Of a stretch of DNA of 64,000 nt, positions 53,062 through 61,920 are shown piece after piece; positions within the stretch are counted from its first letter, which is position 1; every line of letters begins with the position of its first letter. The DNA lies in the NCBI GenBank assembly GCA_947371015.1, contig CANBNK010000004.1:25179-89178 (forward strand), written 5' to 3'. Below the pieces are notes generated by a model. It saw nothing but the letters and a program-made list of their open reading frames with translations. It was not told the origin of the DNA and ran no database searches. Origin of the DNA: Acetobacteraceae bacterium. GTDB lineage: Bacteria > Pseudomonadota > Alphaproteobacteria > Acetobacterales > Acetobacteraceae. Position numbers and translations under genes: made by a program.

Positions 53062-55983
53062 ATGAACGCCTTCACCATCCCCAAGGACCGCATCGGCGAC
53101 AGCAAGCTGGCCGGGCGGCTGCAACGCGAGACCGAAGGCGAGGTGCTGTTCGGCGCCGCCGACCGCGGGCGCTACAGCACGGATGCCAGCATCTACCAGA
53201 TGGAGCCGGTGGGCGTGCTGATCCCGCGCAGCATCGGCGATGTGCAGGCGGCGATGGCGATCTGCCGGGAGGAAGGCATTCCCGTGCTGCCGCGCGGCGG
53301 CGGCACCAGCCAGTGCGGGCAGACAGTGAACCGCGCGCTGGTGATCGATACTTCCAAATATTTGCGCCGCGTGTTGAGCGTGGATGCCGAGGCGCAGACG
53401 GCGACAGTGGAACCGGGCATCGCACTCGGCGCGCTTAATGCAGAGATTGCACGTGCAAAACTGTTCTTCGCGGTTGATCCCTCCACGCATGCGCGCTGCA
53501 CCATCGGTGGCATGGCCGGCAACAACAGCTGCGGCGGCAAGTCGATCCGCTACGGGCTGATGGCGGACAACGTGGTCTCCATCGACGCGCTGCTGGCGGA
53601 TGGCTCGCAGTTCCGCTTCGGCGAGTTGCCGGACAATCTGGGCGCCGAAGTGCCGGCCGCCACCGCCGACCTGATCCAGCGGCTGCGGGCATTGGGCGCG
53701 CGGGAGGCGGCGGAGATCGAGGCGCGCTTCCCGAAGCAGTTGCGCCGCGTGGGCGGCTACAACATCGACGCGCTGACGCCGGCCGCGCGCCAGAACGGCC
53801 GCAGCAACCTGGCCCGCCTGCTGGTGGGCAGCGAGGGGACGCTGGCCTACAGCGCCGCGCTGACCCTGCAACTGCACCGGGTAAAGCCGCGCAAGGTCAT
53901 GGGCATCTGCCAGTTCCCGAGCTTCCGCAAGGCGATGGAAGCCAGCCAGCACCTGGTGACGCTGATGCCGGAAGCGGTGGAACTGGTGGACCGGACGATG
54001 ATCGACCTGGGCCGGTCCATCGCCATGTTCCGCAGCACCATCGACAGCATTCTGATCGGCGAGCCCGACAGCCTGCTGATCGTGGAGTTCCACGGCGAGG
54101 ACGACGCCACCCTGCTGCGCCAGCTGGACGCGCTGGAGGTGATGATGGCGGATCTGGGCCACCCGAAGCAGGTGGTGCGGGTGGTGGACCCGGCCTTCAT
54201 GGCGGCGATCGCCGAGGTGCGCGAGGCCGGGCTGAACATCATGATGAGCATGAAGGGGGATGGGAAGCCGGTCTCCTTCATTGAGGATTGCGCCGTCGCG
54301 CTGGACGACCTGGCCGACTACACTGAGCGGCTGAACGACGTGTTTGCGAAGCACGGCACCAAGGGCACCTGGTACGCCCATGCCTCGGTCGGCTGCCTGC
54401 ATGTGCGGCCGGTGCTGAACATGAAGGATGGTAGCGACGTCAAGCTGATGCGGACCATCGCGGAGGAATGCTTCGCGCTGGTGCGGGAATACAAGGGCAG
54501 CCATTCCGGCGAGCATGGCGACGGCATCGTCCGGTCCGAATTCAACGAGACGATGTTCGGCAGCCGCATCGCCCGCACCTTTGAGCAGGTGAAGGACGCC
54601 TTCGACCCGCAGGGCATGCTGAACCCCAACCGCGTGGTGCGGCCGCCGCGGATGGATGACCGCAGCCTGTTCCGCTACGCGCCGGACTATGCGCCGATCA
54701 ACGTGACGCCGGCCTTGGATTGGAGCGCCTATCCGGGTCCGCAGCAGGGCCTGCTGAGCGCCGTGGAGATGTGCAACAACAACGGCACCTGCCGGAAGTT
54801 CGACGCCGCGGTGATGTGCCCGAGCTTCCGCGCCACACGGGACGAACAGCATCTGACACGCGGGCGGGCCAATACGCTGCGCCTGGCGCTGACCGGGCAG
54901 ATCGAGGGCGGCCTGGGCGGCGATGCAGTGGCCGACGCGATGGCGCTTTGCGTTTCCTGCAAGGGCTGCCGGCGGGAATGCCCGACCGGCGTGGACATGG
55001 CCAAGCTGAAGATCGAGCATCTGGCGGCGCGGGTGGCGACGCACGGGCTTTCGCTGAAGGACAGGGTGCTGGCGGGCATGCCGCATTGGGCGCCGTTTGC
55101 CGCCATGCTGGCACCGCTCAGCAATGCGCGGGAATGGGTGCCGGGGGCGCGCTGGGTGGCGCAGGCCCTGCTGGGCATCAGCGCCACGCGCGCCCTGCCG
55201 CGCTTCCGGCGGGACGCTTTCCATGACGCCGAACTGCCCTGGCCTTCCGGCGCAGCGGGCGAGGTGATCCTGCTGCCGGACCTGTTCAACCGCTACTACG
55301 AACCCGAGAACCTGCGCGCCGCCGCCCGCGTGCTGCGCGCCGCCGGCTATACGCCCTGCGTGGCGCGGCCGGCCCGCGGCGCCCGCCCCCTGGATGAGGG
55401 ACGCACGCTGCTGGCCGCCGGGCTTGTGGCCAAGGCGCGGGCCGAGGCGGCGCGGACCCTGGCGGCGCTGGATGCTTTCCCCAACACGCCGGTCATCGGG
55501 ATCGAGCCGTCCTGCCTGCTGACGCTGCGCGACGAGTTCCTGGCGCTGCTGCCTGGCCCCGCCACCGAGGCGCTGGCCGCGCGCAGCTTCCTGCTGGCCG
55601 AGTTCCTGGCCAAGGAGAAGGCGACCCTGCCGCTCGGCCGGGTAGAGGCGACCGTGCATGTGCATGGCCATTGCCACCAGAAGGCCTTCGCCGCCTTCGC
55701 GCCGACCTTGGCACTGTTGCAACGGGTGCCGGGGCTCAAGGTGAAGCCGATCACCTCCTCCTGCTGCGGCATGGCCGGGTCCTTCGGGTACGAGGCGGCG
55801 AACCAGGCGACGTCCCGTGCCATGGCCGAGCTTTCCCTGCTGCCGGCGGTACGGGCCGCGGCGCCGGGCGATTTCGTGCTGGCGGATGGCACGTCGTGCC
55901 GGCATCAGATCGAGGGCCTGGCCGGGCGCGACGCGCTGCACAGCGTTCGGTTGCTTGACCAGGCGATCCGCGCCGACCGATAG
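53062..55983 (+). CDS. FAD-binding and 4Fe-4S dehydrogenase fusion (YdiJ/D-2-hydroxyacid type)
   Basis: A 973-aa fusion of an N-terminal FAD_binding_4/FAD-oxidase part (PRGGGTSQCGQTVN, about residues 78-90; GNNSCGGKSIRYG; LLVGSEGTLAYSA) with a C-terminal Fe-S part. Cys motifs are MCNNNGTC..., LCVSCKGCRRECPTG, and a CCG domain with HGHCHQKAF and SSCCGMAGSFGYE. Such proteins oxidise D-2-hydroxyglutarate, D-lactate or similar 2-hydroxyacids and pass electrons to the chain. The length is close to YdiJ. It stands alone, divergent from the M24-like gene. Confidence 0.9.
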   Translation: MNAFTIPKDRIGDSKLAGRLQRETEGEVLFGAADRGRYSTDASIYQMEPVGVLIPRSIGDVQAAMAICREEGIPVLPRGGGTSQCGQTVNRALVIDTSKYLRRVLSVDAEAQTATVEPGIALGALNAEIARAKLFFAVDPSTHARCTIGGMAGNNSCGGKSIRYGLMADNVVSIDALLADGSQFRFGELPDNLGAEVPAATADLIQRLRALGAREAAEIEARFPKQLRRVGGYNIDALTPAARQNGRSNLARLLVGSEGTLAYSAALTLQLHRVKPRKVMGICQFPSFRKAMEASQHLVTLMPEAVELVDRTMIDLGRSIAMFRSTIDSILIGEPDSLLIVEFHGEDDATLLRQLDALEVMMADLGHPKQVVRVVDPAFMAAIAEVREAGLNIMMSMKGDGKPVSFIEDCAVALDDLADYTERLNDVFAKHGTKGTWYAHASVGCLHVRPVLNMKDGSDVKLMRTIAEECFALVREYKGSHSGEHGDGIVRSEFNETMFGSRIARTFEQVKDAFDPQGMLNPNRVVRPPRMDDRSLFRYAPDYAPINVTPALDWSAYPGPQQGLLSAVEMCNNNGTCRKFDAAVMCPSFRATRDEQHLTRGRANTLRLALTGQIEGGLGGDAVADAMALCVSCKGCRRECPTGVDMAKLKIEHLAARVATHGLSLKDRVLAGMPHWAPFAAMLAPLSNAREWVPGARWVAQALLGISATRALPRFRRDAFHDAELPWPSGAAGEVILLPDLFNRYYEPENLRAAARVLRAAGYTPCVARPARGARPLDEGRTLLAAGLVAKARAEAARTLAALDAFPNTPVIGIEPSCLLTLRDEFLALLPGPATEALAARSFLLAEFLAKEKATLPLGRVEATVHVHGHCHQKAFAAFAPTLALLQRVPGLKVKPITSSCCGMAGSFGYEAANQATSRAMAELSLLPAVRAAAPGDFVLADGTSCRHQIEGLAGRDALHSVRLLDQAIRADR

Positions 55984-56092
55984 CTGTGGGTAAGCGTTCA
56001 AGCCCTGGTGAACATTAACCCGGCCTCTGCTAGAGCTATTGCCAAGGGAATCGACCGGGGCGCCCGCGCTCCGTGGCCGGAGGGTTGGCTTT

Positions 56093-57298
56093 ATGCAGTT
56101 CAGGCAGATACTGGTGGCCGCGACGATGTTCGGGCTGCCGCTGATGGCGGCGTCCGGCGCGCAGGCCCAGGTGAACGGGCTGTATATCGGCAGCGCGGTC
56201 GGCGGGGCCTTGTCGTCCTCGGCCTCTACGAAAAACCACCCGATCGGCCTGTATAGCCAGGACCAGACCAGCAACAGCTTCGGCAAGGGCTTTACCGGCA
56301 ACTTCAGCACCGGCTTCGGTGGCGTGGTCAATATGGGCTACGGCTTCGGCAACGGCTTCCGTGCTGAAGTAGAAGGCTTCTACCGCAGCAACGGCATCAA
56401 CAACATCACCATGTACACCGGGGCTGTTGGCCAGGGTAACCTGACCACCAACTCCGGCACGTTGCGCAACTACGGCTTCATGCTGAATGCCTATTATGAC
56501 GTTGACCCGAACTTCTTCCCTGAAGGCGCCCGCTTCTTCCAGCCCTATATCGGCATCGGCCTGGGCTACGGCTACGCGCAGTTCCAGGGCGTGGCGGCGC
56601 GCGAGCCGAACCGCAACCAGAACCAGGGTCAGCAGCAGAACAACTACCTGGAATCGCAGCTGGGCGCCGGCGCCGGCAACCTGGCCTACCAGGGCATCAT
56701 CGGTGCCGCCTTCGCCATCGACAGCGTGGCCCCCGGCTTGGCCGTCACGGCGGAGTATCGCTACCAGGGCATGCTGGGCGCGCCGGTGCAGGCCAAGGTT
56801 TACCAGGTGAACACGAATAACGGCCAGGGCACCGAACGCCGGCTGGCCTCGACCGACAGCTTCCGCCCGACGCTGCATGGCAGTTCCGTGCTGCTGGGCC
56901 TGCGCTACGCGCTGGAGCCGGACAATAGCCCCGCGGCGGCGCCGAACCTGCCGGTGGGCTGGTCCGCCCCAGCCGCGGCGCCGGCGGCACGCACCTATAT
57001 GGTGTTCTTCGCCAATAACAGCGCGGCGCTGGACGCCGCCGGCCGCCAGGTGGTGGCCGAAGCTGTGCAATCCGCCCGGCAGGTGCCGACCACCAGCATC
57101 CAGCTGATGGGCCACGCCGACGCCACCGGCCGCAACCCGCACAACCAGGTGCTGTCCAGCCAGCGGGTGCAGAGCGTGACCGCGGAACTCGCCCGGCTGG
57201 GCGTACCGCGCAGCGCCATTTCGGGCATGGGCACCGGCGCCGCGGGGTCCAGCGGGGCCGACCCACAGTCTCGCCGGGTCGATATCACGCTGCGCTGA
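56093..57298 (+). CDS. OmpA-family outer membrane protein (tandem copy 1)
   Basis: A 401-aa protein with a signal peptide (QFRQILVAATMFGLPLMAASGAQAQ) and ATG 56093 behind CCGGAGGG. The N-terminal part is a Gly/Asn-rich beta-barrel-like region (NGLYIGSAVGGAL, YGFGNGFRAEVEGFYR). The C-terminal OmpA-like peptidoglycan-binding domain starts near residue 300 (TYMVFFANNSAALDAAGR) and contains the conserved GHADATG and SRRVDITLR. Likely anchors the outer membrane to the cell wall. It is followed by an AT-rich spacer and a second OmpA-family gene. Confidence 0.88.
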   Translation: MQFRQILVAATMFGLPLMAASGAQAQVNGLYIGSAVGGALSSSASTKNHPIGLYSQDQTSNSFGKGFTGNFSTGFGGVVNMGYGFGNGFRAEVEGFYRSNGINNITMYTGAVGQGNLTTNSGTLRNYGFMLNAYYDVDPNFFPEGARFFQPYIGIGLGYGYAQFQGVAAREPNRNQNQGQQQNNYLESQLGAGAGNLAYQGIIGAAFAIDSVAPGLAVTAEYRYQGMLGAPVQAKVYQVNTNNGQGTERRLASTDSFRPTLHGSSVLLGLRYALEPDNSPAAAPNLPVGWSAPAAAPAARTYMVFFANNSAALDAAGRQVVAEAVQSARQVPTTSIQLMGHADATGRNPHNQVLSSQRVQSVTAELARLGVPRSAISGMGTGAAGSSGADPQSRRVDITLR

Positions 57299-57443
57299 GG
57301 CACAGACGGCGCGCCGCAAGCCTAGTGTGTGCACAGAATGCTGCAGTGTTGCCGACGGAGCACACTGCGACTGACCTGGGTTCGGCGTCAGCGTCAGGCG
57401 CGTGGCGACGCCATTTCGGTAAACTTACCAGCAAGTTAGTTAC

Positions 57444-57470
57444 TTTCGTCTGATTAATTCAGATGAAAGC
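57444..57470. promoter_or_regulatory. AT-rich inverted repeat in the leader of the second OmpA-family gene
   Basis: CTTTCGTCTGA and TCAGATGAAAG form an 11-bp stem with one G-T pair and a TTAAT loop, followed by T-rich sequence and a duplicated CAATATTTTT. It lies in a strikingly AT-rich spacer (about 57420-57530). It may be an intrinsic terminator for copy 1, a promoter/operator for copy 2 or a leader structure. Confidence 0.5.
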
Positions 57471-57588
57471 TTTTAGAATACAATATTTTTCAATATTTTT
57501 TGATACATTCCAAATTCTTGAGGCTCCCGGGTCGGTTGTGTACTGTCTCCACTTGAAGACGGGCGATAAGAGGCCCTGGAGAGATTGC

Positions 57589-58761
57589 ATGCGCCTTATT
57601 CACAAAGCGGTCTTCGCTGCCTCCCTGGTCCTGCCCGTTGCAGCCGGAGCGCAGACCACCCAGGGCTTCTACCTGTCGGGTGCCGCTGGCCCCAACATGC
57701 GGGAAAGCTTCAACATTTCCGGCGCGCAGCAGATGAGCGGGCTGATGGGCTCGCCGGCACAGCGCAGTGGCAAGGCGTATGTGACCAGCCAGATCGGCTG
57801 GACCGGCGTCGCGGCGGTCGGCTACGGCTGGCGCACCGACCTGATGGGCATGCAAAACGGCATCCGGCTTGAACTCGAAGGCCATTATCGTGGCAACGAG
57901 GTCAACAAGATGAAAGAGTTCGGCCAGAACCTGACCCGTACCAGCGGCACCACCCGGACCTACGGCGCCATCGCCAACGTCTATGGCGATGTCTCGCTCG
58001 GCCAGGTGGCCGGCGTCTCGGTGGCCCCCTACCTCGGCTTCGGTGTAGGCTTCGCCAATGTCCAGTTCGAGCGGGTTCGCGGCACGCTGGCGTCCAACAA
58101 CACCAATACCCGCATCGACAGCCAGTCGAACGCGACCCTGGCCTACAACCTGATGGCCGGTACCAGCTTCGGGCTTGACAGCGTAACGCCGGGCCTCTCG
58201 GCCACGCTGGAATGGCGCTACTTCACCGCCATCAATCTGCCGCAGCAGACCTACGTGAACAATCCCGGTACCTCGCCGCTCGGCACCAATGCCACGCTGC
58301 ACCGGACCTCGACGCCGAATTGCTGCCACGACAACAGCCTGATGCTGGGCCTGCGCTACGCCTTCGGCGCCACCGCGGCGCCTGTACCGGCCGCCGCCCG
58401 GGCCGCCGCTCCGGCCGCTGCGCCGGGCGTGGCCCGCACCTACCTGGTGTTCTTCGACTGGGATCGCGCCGACCTGACGGCCCGCGCCCGCGACATCATC
58501 AAGGAAGCGGCGACCAATGCGCAGCGCGCCAACGTCACCCGCATCGAAGTGGCCGGCCATGCCGACCGTTCGGGCGACGCGGCGTACAACCAGCGCCTGT
58601 CGCAGCGCCGCGCTGAGGCGGTTGCCGCCCAGTTGGTGCGTGACGGCGTTGCCCGCGGCGCGATCAGCGTCCAGGCGTTCGGCGAGAGCCGCCCGCTGGT
58701 GCCGACGGCCGACAACGTCCGCGAACCGCAGAACCGCCGCGTCGAGATCGTGCTGCGCTGA
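57589..58761 (+). CDS. OmpA-family outer membrane protein (tandem copy 2)
   Basis: A 390-aa paralogue of copy 1. The track start (57463) translates the AT-rich leader; ATG 57589 gives a signal peptide (RLIHKAVFAASLVLPVAAGAQ) with TGGAGAGA upstream. The barrel-like region contains GFYLSGAAGPNMRES and QNGIRLELEGHYRGNE; after an Ala/Pro-rich linker (PAAARAAAPAAAPG) the OmpA domain runs TYLVFFDWDRADLTARARDI to NRRVEIVLR with GHADRSGD. The terminator-like hairpin at 58796-58814 follows. Confidence 0.88.
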   Translation: MRLIHKAVFAASLVLPVAAGAQTTQGFYLSGAAGPNMRESFNISGAQQMSGLMGSPAQRSGKAYVTSQIGWTGVAAVGYGWRTDLMGMQNGIRLELEGHYRGNEVNKMKEFGQNLTRTSGTTRTYGAIANVYGDVSLGQVAGVSVAPYLGFGVGFANVQFERVRGTLASNNTNTRIDSQSNATLAYNLMAGTSFGLDSVTPGLSATLEWRYFTAINLPQQTYVNNPGTSPLGTNATLHRTSTPNCCHDNSLMLGLRYAFGATAAPVPAAARAAAPAAAPGVARTYLVFFDWDRADLTARARDIIKEAATNAQRANVTRIEVAGHADRSGDAAYNQRLSQRRAEAVAAQLVRDGVARGAISVQAFGESRPLVPTADNVREPQNRRVEIVLR

Positions 58762-58795
58762 TCCTCGGCTCACGAAGCTTCACAAATCGGGCGGT

Positions 58796-58814
58796 GGGCG
58801 GCAGCCTGCCGCCC
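58796..58814 (+). terminator. Intrinsic terminator-like hairpin after OmpA copy 2
   Basis: GGGCGGC / GCCGCCC with loop AGCCT, followed by TTGCTAATT, 35 bp after the stop codon. The weak T-tract makes it a plausible, not certain, terminator. Confidence 0.6.
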
Positions 58815-58842
58815 TTGCTAATTCAACCGGAGGATACGCCCG

Positions 58843-59451
58843 ATGCAGTTGATCGGCCGCACCATGAGCCCCTTTGTCCGTCGCGTGGCGGCGACGCTGA
58901 ACCTTTATGGCTATGCCTATGAGAACCTGCCCTTCGCCACGGCGACCCAGGGCGCCGAGATTGCCCGCTTCAACCCGGTGGGCCGGGTGCCGGCGCTGGT
59001 GACGGATGCCGGCGAGAGCATCGTGGATTCCGCCGCCATCATCGACTGGCTGGACCATCAGGTGGGTGCCGACCGCGCGCTGACCCCGCTGGCCGGGCCG
59101 GACCGTTTCGCGGTGACCAAGTGCCTGGCGCTGGCGCTGGGCGCGGTGGAAAAGGCAGTGCTGGCGACCTATGAGAAGGATCGCCGCCCGGCCGACAAGG
59201 TGTGGCCGGAGCAGGTGGACAAGCTGCTAGGCCAGGCGCGCGGCGGGTTCGAGGCGCTGGAGGCGCAGTTGACCGGGGAATGGCTGGTGCTGGGCCGCAT
59301 GACGCAGGCCGACGTGACCACCGGCATCGCGCTGGATTCCGCCGAAATGTTCAACAAGCCGGCCTATGAGGGCCGCCTGCCGAAGCTGAAGGCGCTGCGC
59401 GACCGGCTGAACGCCATTCCCGCGATCGGTTCGACTGGCTTCAAGGGCTGA
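58843..59451 (+). CDS. Glutathione S-transferase family protein
   Basis: A 202-aa GST. The thioredoxin-like N-terminal domain reads MQLIGRTMSPFVRRVAATL, with a Ser-Pro-Phe at the catalytic turn, FNPVGRVPALV (cis-Pro) and ESIVDSAAIIDWL (the Glu-Ser binding glutathione). The alpha-helical C-terminal domain contains GEWLVLGRMTQADV, with the N-capping motif TQADVTTGI. Probably cytosolic detoxification or isomerisation. Monocistronic between two hairpins. Confidence 0.9.
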   Translation: MQLIGRTMSPFVRRVAATLNLYGYAYENLPFATATQGAEIARFNPVGRVPALVTDAGESIVDSAAIIDWLDHQVGADRALTPLAGPDRFAVTKCLALALGAVEKAVLATYEKDRRPADKVWPEQVDKLLGQARGGFEALEAQLTGEWLVLGRMTQADVTTGIALDSAEMFNKPAYEGRLPKLKALRDRLNAIPAIGSTGFKG

Positions 59452-59463
59452 TTCCTGGCCGGA

Positions 59464-59501
59464 CATGCTGCGCTGCAACATTTCTCTTGCAGCGCAGCAT
59501 G
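59464..59501. terminator. Perfect 15-bp hairpin after the GST gene
   Basis: CATGCTGCGCTGCAA and its exact complement TTGCAGCGCAGCATG flank the loop CATTTCTC, 13 bp after the GST stop. The stem is unusually long and perfect; no T-run follows, so it may be an RNA-stability hairpin, an operator or a terminator. Confidence 0.6.
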
Positions 59502-59566
59502 GGACAGCTAAACTGACATGATGTTGGGGAGTAACGCGGGTACCGGCCTCACTGAGTGGGGTTCCG

Positions 59567-60313
59567 ATGCACCGACGCCTTTTTCTGGTCAGTACGCTGG
59601 CCGCACCTGCCCTGCTGCTGCGTCCCCGCGCCCTGCGCGCCGCCCACCCGGTGGATGTCGAGTTGATCCTGGCCGTGGATGTCAGCCGTTCGGTTGATAC
59701 CCAGGAGCAGGAATTGCAGTTCAAGGGCTATGAGGCCGCGTTCCGCGACGCCCGGCTGGCCGAGGGCGTGGCCGGTGGGCCGGTCGGCAGCATTGGCGTG
59801 CTGTTCTTCACCTGGTCGGGCTGGAACCAGCAGGAGATCCTGGTGCCCTGGACCCGGCTTTCCGGCCCGGCGGACTGCCACGCCTTCGCCGATGCGCTGG
59901 CCGAGGCGCCGCGCAAGACGCACCTTTACACCAGCATCTCTGGTGCGATGGACTTCGCTGCCCAGCAATTCGGCCAGGCCTTCGAGGGCACGCGCCAGGT
60001 GGTGGATATCTCCGGCGACGGGGTCAACAACTCCGGCCGGCCGGTGGCGGAGGCGCGCGAGGCCGCGTTGGCCAAGGGCATCGTGCTGAACGGGTTGGCG
60101 GTGATCGACAATACGCCGCTGCCCCCTGCCCTGGCCGCCGGCCTGCCACCGCTGGAGGATTACTACCGCGACGAGGTCATCGGCGGCCCCGGCGCCTTCC
60201 TGGTGGTGGCCGAGGGCTTTGATAGTTTCGAGACCGCGGTACGCCGGAAGATCATCCGCGAGATCGCGCTGAACGCTCCGGCCGGGCCGCTGGTGGAACG
60301 GGTGGTGGTGTAG
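59567..60313 (+). CDS. DUF1194 (von Willebrand A-like) exported protein
   Basis: A 248-aa protein of the DUF1194 family, a VWA-like metal-binding fold. The MIDAS motif is VDVSRSVDTQEQELQF, and the second metal segment is VVDISGDGVNNSG. A twin-Arg-free signal (HRRLFLVSTLAAPALLLRPRALRA) directs it to the periplasm. Partners are unknown. It starts at ATG 59567 about 65 bp after the long hairpin. Confidence 0.85.
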   Translation: MHRRLFLVSTLAAPALLLRPRALRAAHPVDVELILAVDVSRSVDTQEQELQFKGYEAAFRDARLAEGVAGGPVGSIGVLFFTWSGWNQQEILVPWTRLSGPADCHAFADALAEAPRKTHLYTSISGAMDFAAQQFGQAFEGTRQVVDISGDGVNNSGRPVAEAREAALAKGIVLNGLAVIDNTPLPPALAAGLPPLEDYYRDEVIGGPGAFLVVAEGFDSFETAVRRKIIREIALNAPAGPLVERVVV

Positions 60314-60454
60314 CGCCTGCGCCACCGGATGGCGGCGCGGCAAGCCGGTTCCTCGGACCTTCAACCAAGCCACCCCGCCATAGGGTAGCAAATTCTTCAC
60401 TATAGGGATGATTTGCTTGCCCCTGGCCATCAAGGCCTGACGGGAGCGGGCAGG

Positions 60455-61366
60455 ATGCCCTTCGACCAACCAGGGCCGGAAAAACCCACGACGGATGCGC
60501 AGTCGGCGCCCGCCAGGACGGCGGATGCCGCGCTTGCCCAGTCGATGCGGCCCAGCCTGGACCTGGCCGCCGGCCAGCTTTCCCACGCGCTGCGGCGCAA
60601 GATTTCGCAGGAACTCCGCACCGCGCTGGAAGCCGGCACCCTGGCGCTGCACTACCAGCCGCGGGTGACGCTGGAGGATGGCCGCGCCTGCGGCGCCGAG
60701 GCGCTGCTGCGTTGGAACCACGCCAGGCGCGGCAATATCCCGCCCGGGCTGTTCATCCCCATCGCCGAGGCGTCGGACCTGATCACCGATATCGGCGGCT
60801 GGGTGCTGAAGCAGGCGACCAAGGAAGCCGCTGGCTGGTTGCAGAACCCGGCGGCGCGGCAGGTGCCGGCGGTAGTTTCGGTGAATGTCTCGGCCCGGCA
60901 ATTGCGCGGCGGCGTGCTGCTGGGCCAGGTGGCTCGCGCGCTGGAGGAAAGCGGGCTGCCGCCGGAACGGCTGGAACTGGAGCTGACCGAGAGCATGCTG
61001 GTGGACGGCTCCACCGACACGCTGCTGACCCTGGCGGCGATCCGCGACCTGGGCGTCGGGCTGGCGCTGGATGATTTCGGCACCGGCTATGCGTCGCTGT
61101 CCGTGCTGAAGCGGCTGCCGCTGAACACCATCAAGCTGGACCGCGCCTTCGTGCGGGACCTGCCGCATGACGCCGAGGATACCGCCATCGTCCGCGCGGT
61201 GCAGAGCATCGCCCGTGCGCTGAAGCTGGAAGTGGTGGCCGAGGGCGTGGAGACCGAAGACCAGCGCGCCTTCCTGTCCGGCATCGGCTGCGATGAGGCG
61301 CAGGGGTATTTGTTCGGCCGGCCGGCGGCCGCGGAGCATCTGCGGAAGACGCTGCGCGAGGGATAG
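60455..61366 (+). CDS. EAL-domain cyclic di-GMP phosphodiesterase
   Basis: A 303-aa protein consisting of a short N-terminal extension and one EAL domain without GGDEF or sensor. All catalytic segments are present: GAEALLRW (the EAL Glu), SVNVSARQL, ELELTES, LDDFGTGYASLSVL, IKLDRAFV and AEGVETEDQ. This predicts an active hydrolase of c-di-GMP to pGpG. Cytosolic, with no membrane helix. ATG 60455 follows GGGAGCGGGCAGG. Its TAG stop lies in TAGAGCCTG, the opening of the dispersed element. Confidence 0.9.
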   Translation: MPFDQPGPEKPTTDAQSAPARTADAALAQSMRPSLDLAAGQLSHALRRKISQELRTALEAGTLALHYQPRVTLEDGRACGAEALLRWNHARRGNIPPGLFIPIAEASDLITDIGGWVLKQATKEAAGWLQNPAARQVPAVVSVNVSARQLRGGVLLGQVARALEESGLPPERLELELTESMLVDGSTDTLLTLAAIRDLGVGLALDDFGTGYASLSVLKRLPLNTIKLDRAFVRDLPHDAEDTAIVRAVQSIARALKLEVVAEGVETEDQRAFLSGIGCDEAQGYLFGRPAAAEHLRKTLREG

Positions 61367-61369
61367 AGC

Positions 61370-61389
61370 CTGTCAGAAGCGCCTGACAG
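61370..61389 (+). terminator. Hairpin at the stop of the EAL gene
   Basis: CTGTCAG / CTGACAG with a 6-nt loop begins 4 bp after the EAL stop codon. The preceding TAGAGCCTG matches the start of the dispersed element, so this looks like a rebuilt or degenerate copy. Confidence 0.55.
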
Positions 61390-61411
61390 ACTCCAGCGGT
61401 TGTCCGAGCGG

Positions 61412-61451
61412 CTGATTCACGCTGCCGGTGATGCCACCCGGCGACGATCAG
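61412..61451 (-). repeat. Degenerate hairpin 1 remnant of the dispersed element
   Basis: CTGATTCACG...GATCAG read in reverse resembles CTGATCGG...GTGAATCAG of the dispersed element, with a diverged interior. Located between the EAL and DUF3253 genes. Confidence 0.45.
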
Positions 61452-61617
61452 ACGCTGACGCCCAGCGGCGGCGGCCGACGCAGGTCGGCGGGACGCAAGC
61501 CTCAAATCGCTGAGCCCAATGCCGGAACTGCCAGCAGACCGCTCCAGCTGAACGGAGATCGCGCGACGGGCCGGCGCATGCTGGCAGCGCCGCGCCGCAA
61601 CGGCTAACCTGCCGCGG

Positions 61618-61920
61618 ATGCCCCACTCCGAAGATCCCTACGGCCCGCCGCCGCCCCGCGCCCTGCCCTCGGCCGACGACCTGACCGCGGAAATCCTGCG
61701 GCAGGCCACCGAACGGGGCGCCGGTAAAAGCATCTGCCCCAGCGACGTCGCCCGCGCCCTGGGTGGCGAGGACTGGCACCCGCTGATGACGCCGGTGCGC
61801 AACGCCGCCGTGGCCCTGGCCGAGGCCGGGCAGTTGCTGGTCCTGCGCAAGGGCAAGCCGGTGGCGCCGACCGGCGTGAAGGGCGTGATCCGCCTGGCGA
61901 TACCGGGAGACCCCGCATGA
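61618..61920 (+). CDS. DUF3253 family protein
   Basis: A 100-aa small protein recognised as DUF3253 by GAGKSICPSDVARALGG, WHPLMTPVRNAA and the C-terminal PTGVKGVIRLAIP. The fold resembles a winged helix; function is unknown. Its TGA overlaps the ATG of the DUF1499 gene by 4 nt (ATGA), so they form a two-gene operon. Confidence 0.82.
   Translation: MPHSEDPYGPPPPRALPSADDLTAEILRQATERGAGKSICPSDVARALGGEDWHPLMTPVRNAAVALAEAGQLLVLRKGKPVAPTGVKGVIRLAIPGDPA

Noticed and set aside
52180-56331. Minus-strand ORF of 1383 aa on the track
   Set aside because: It lies antisense to the clearly recognisable FAD/Fe-S dehydrogenase and has low-complexity, Arg/His/Gln-rich text; a shadow of high-GC codon use.
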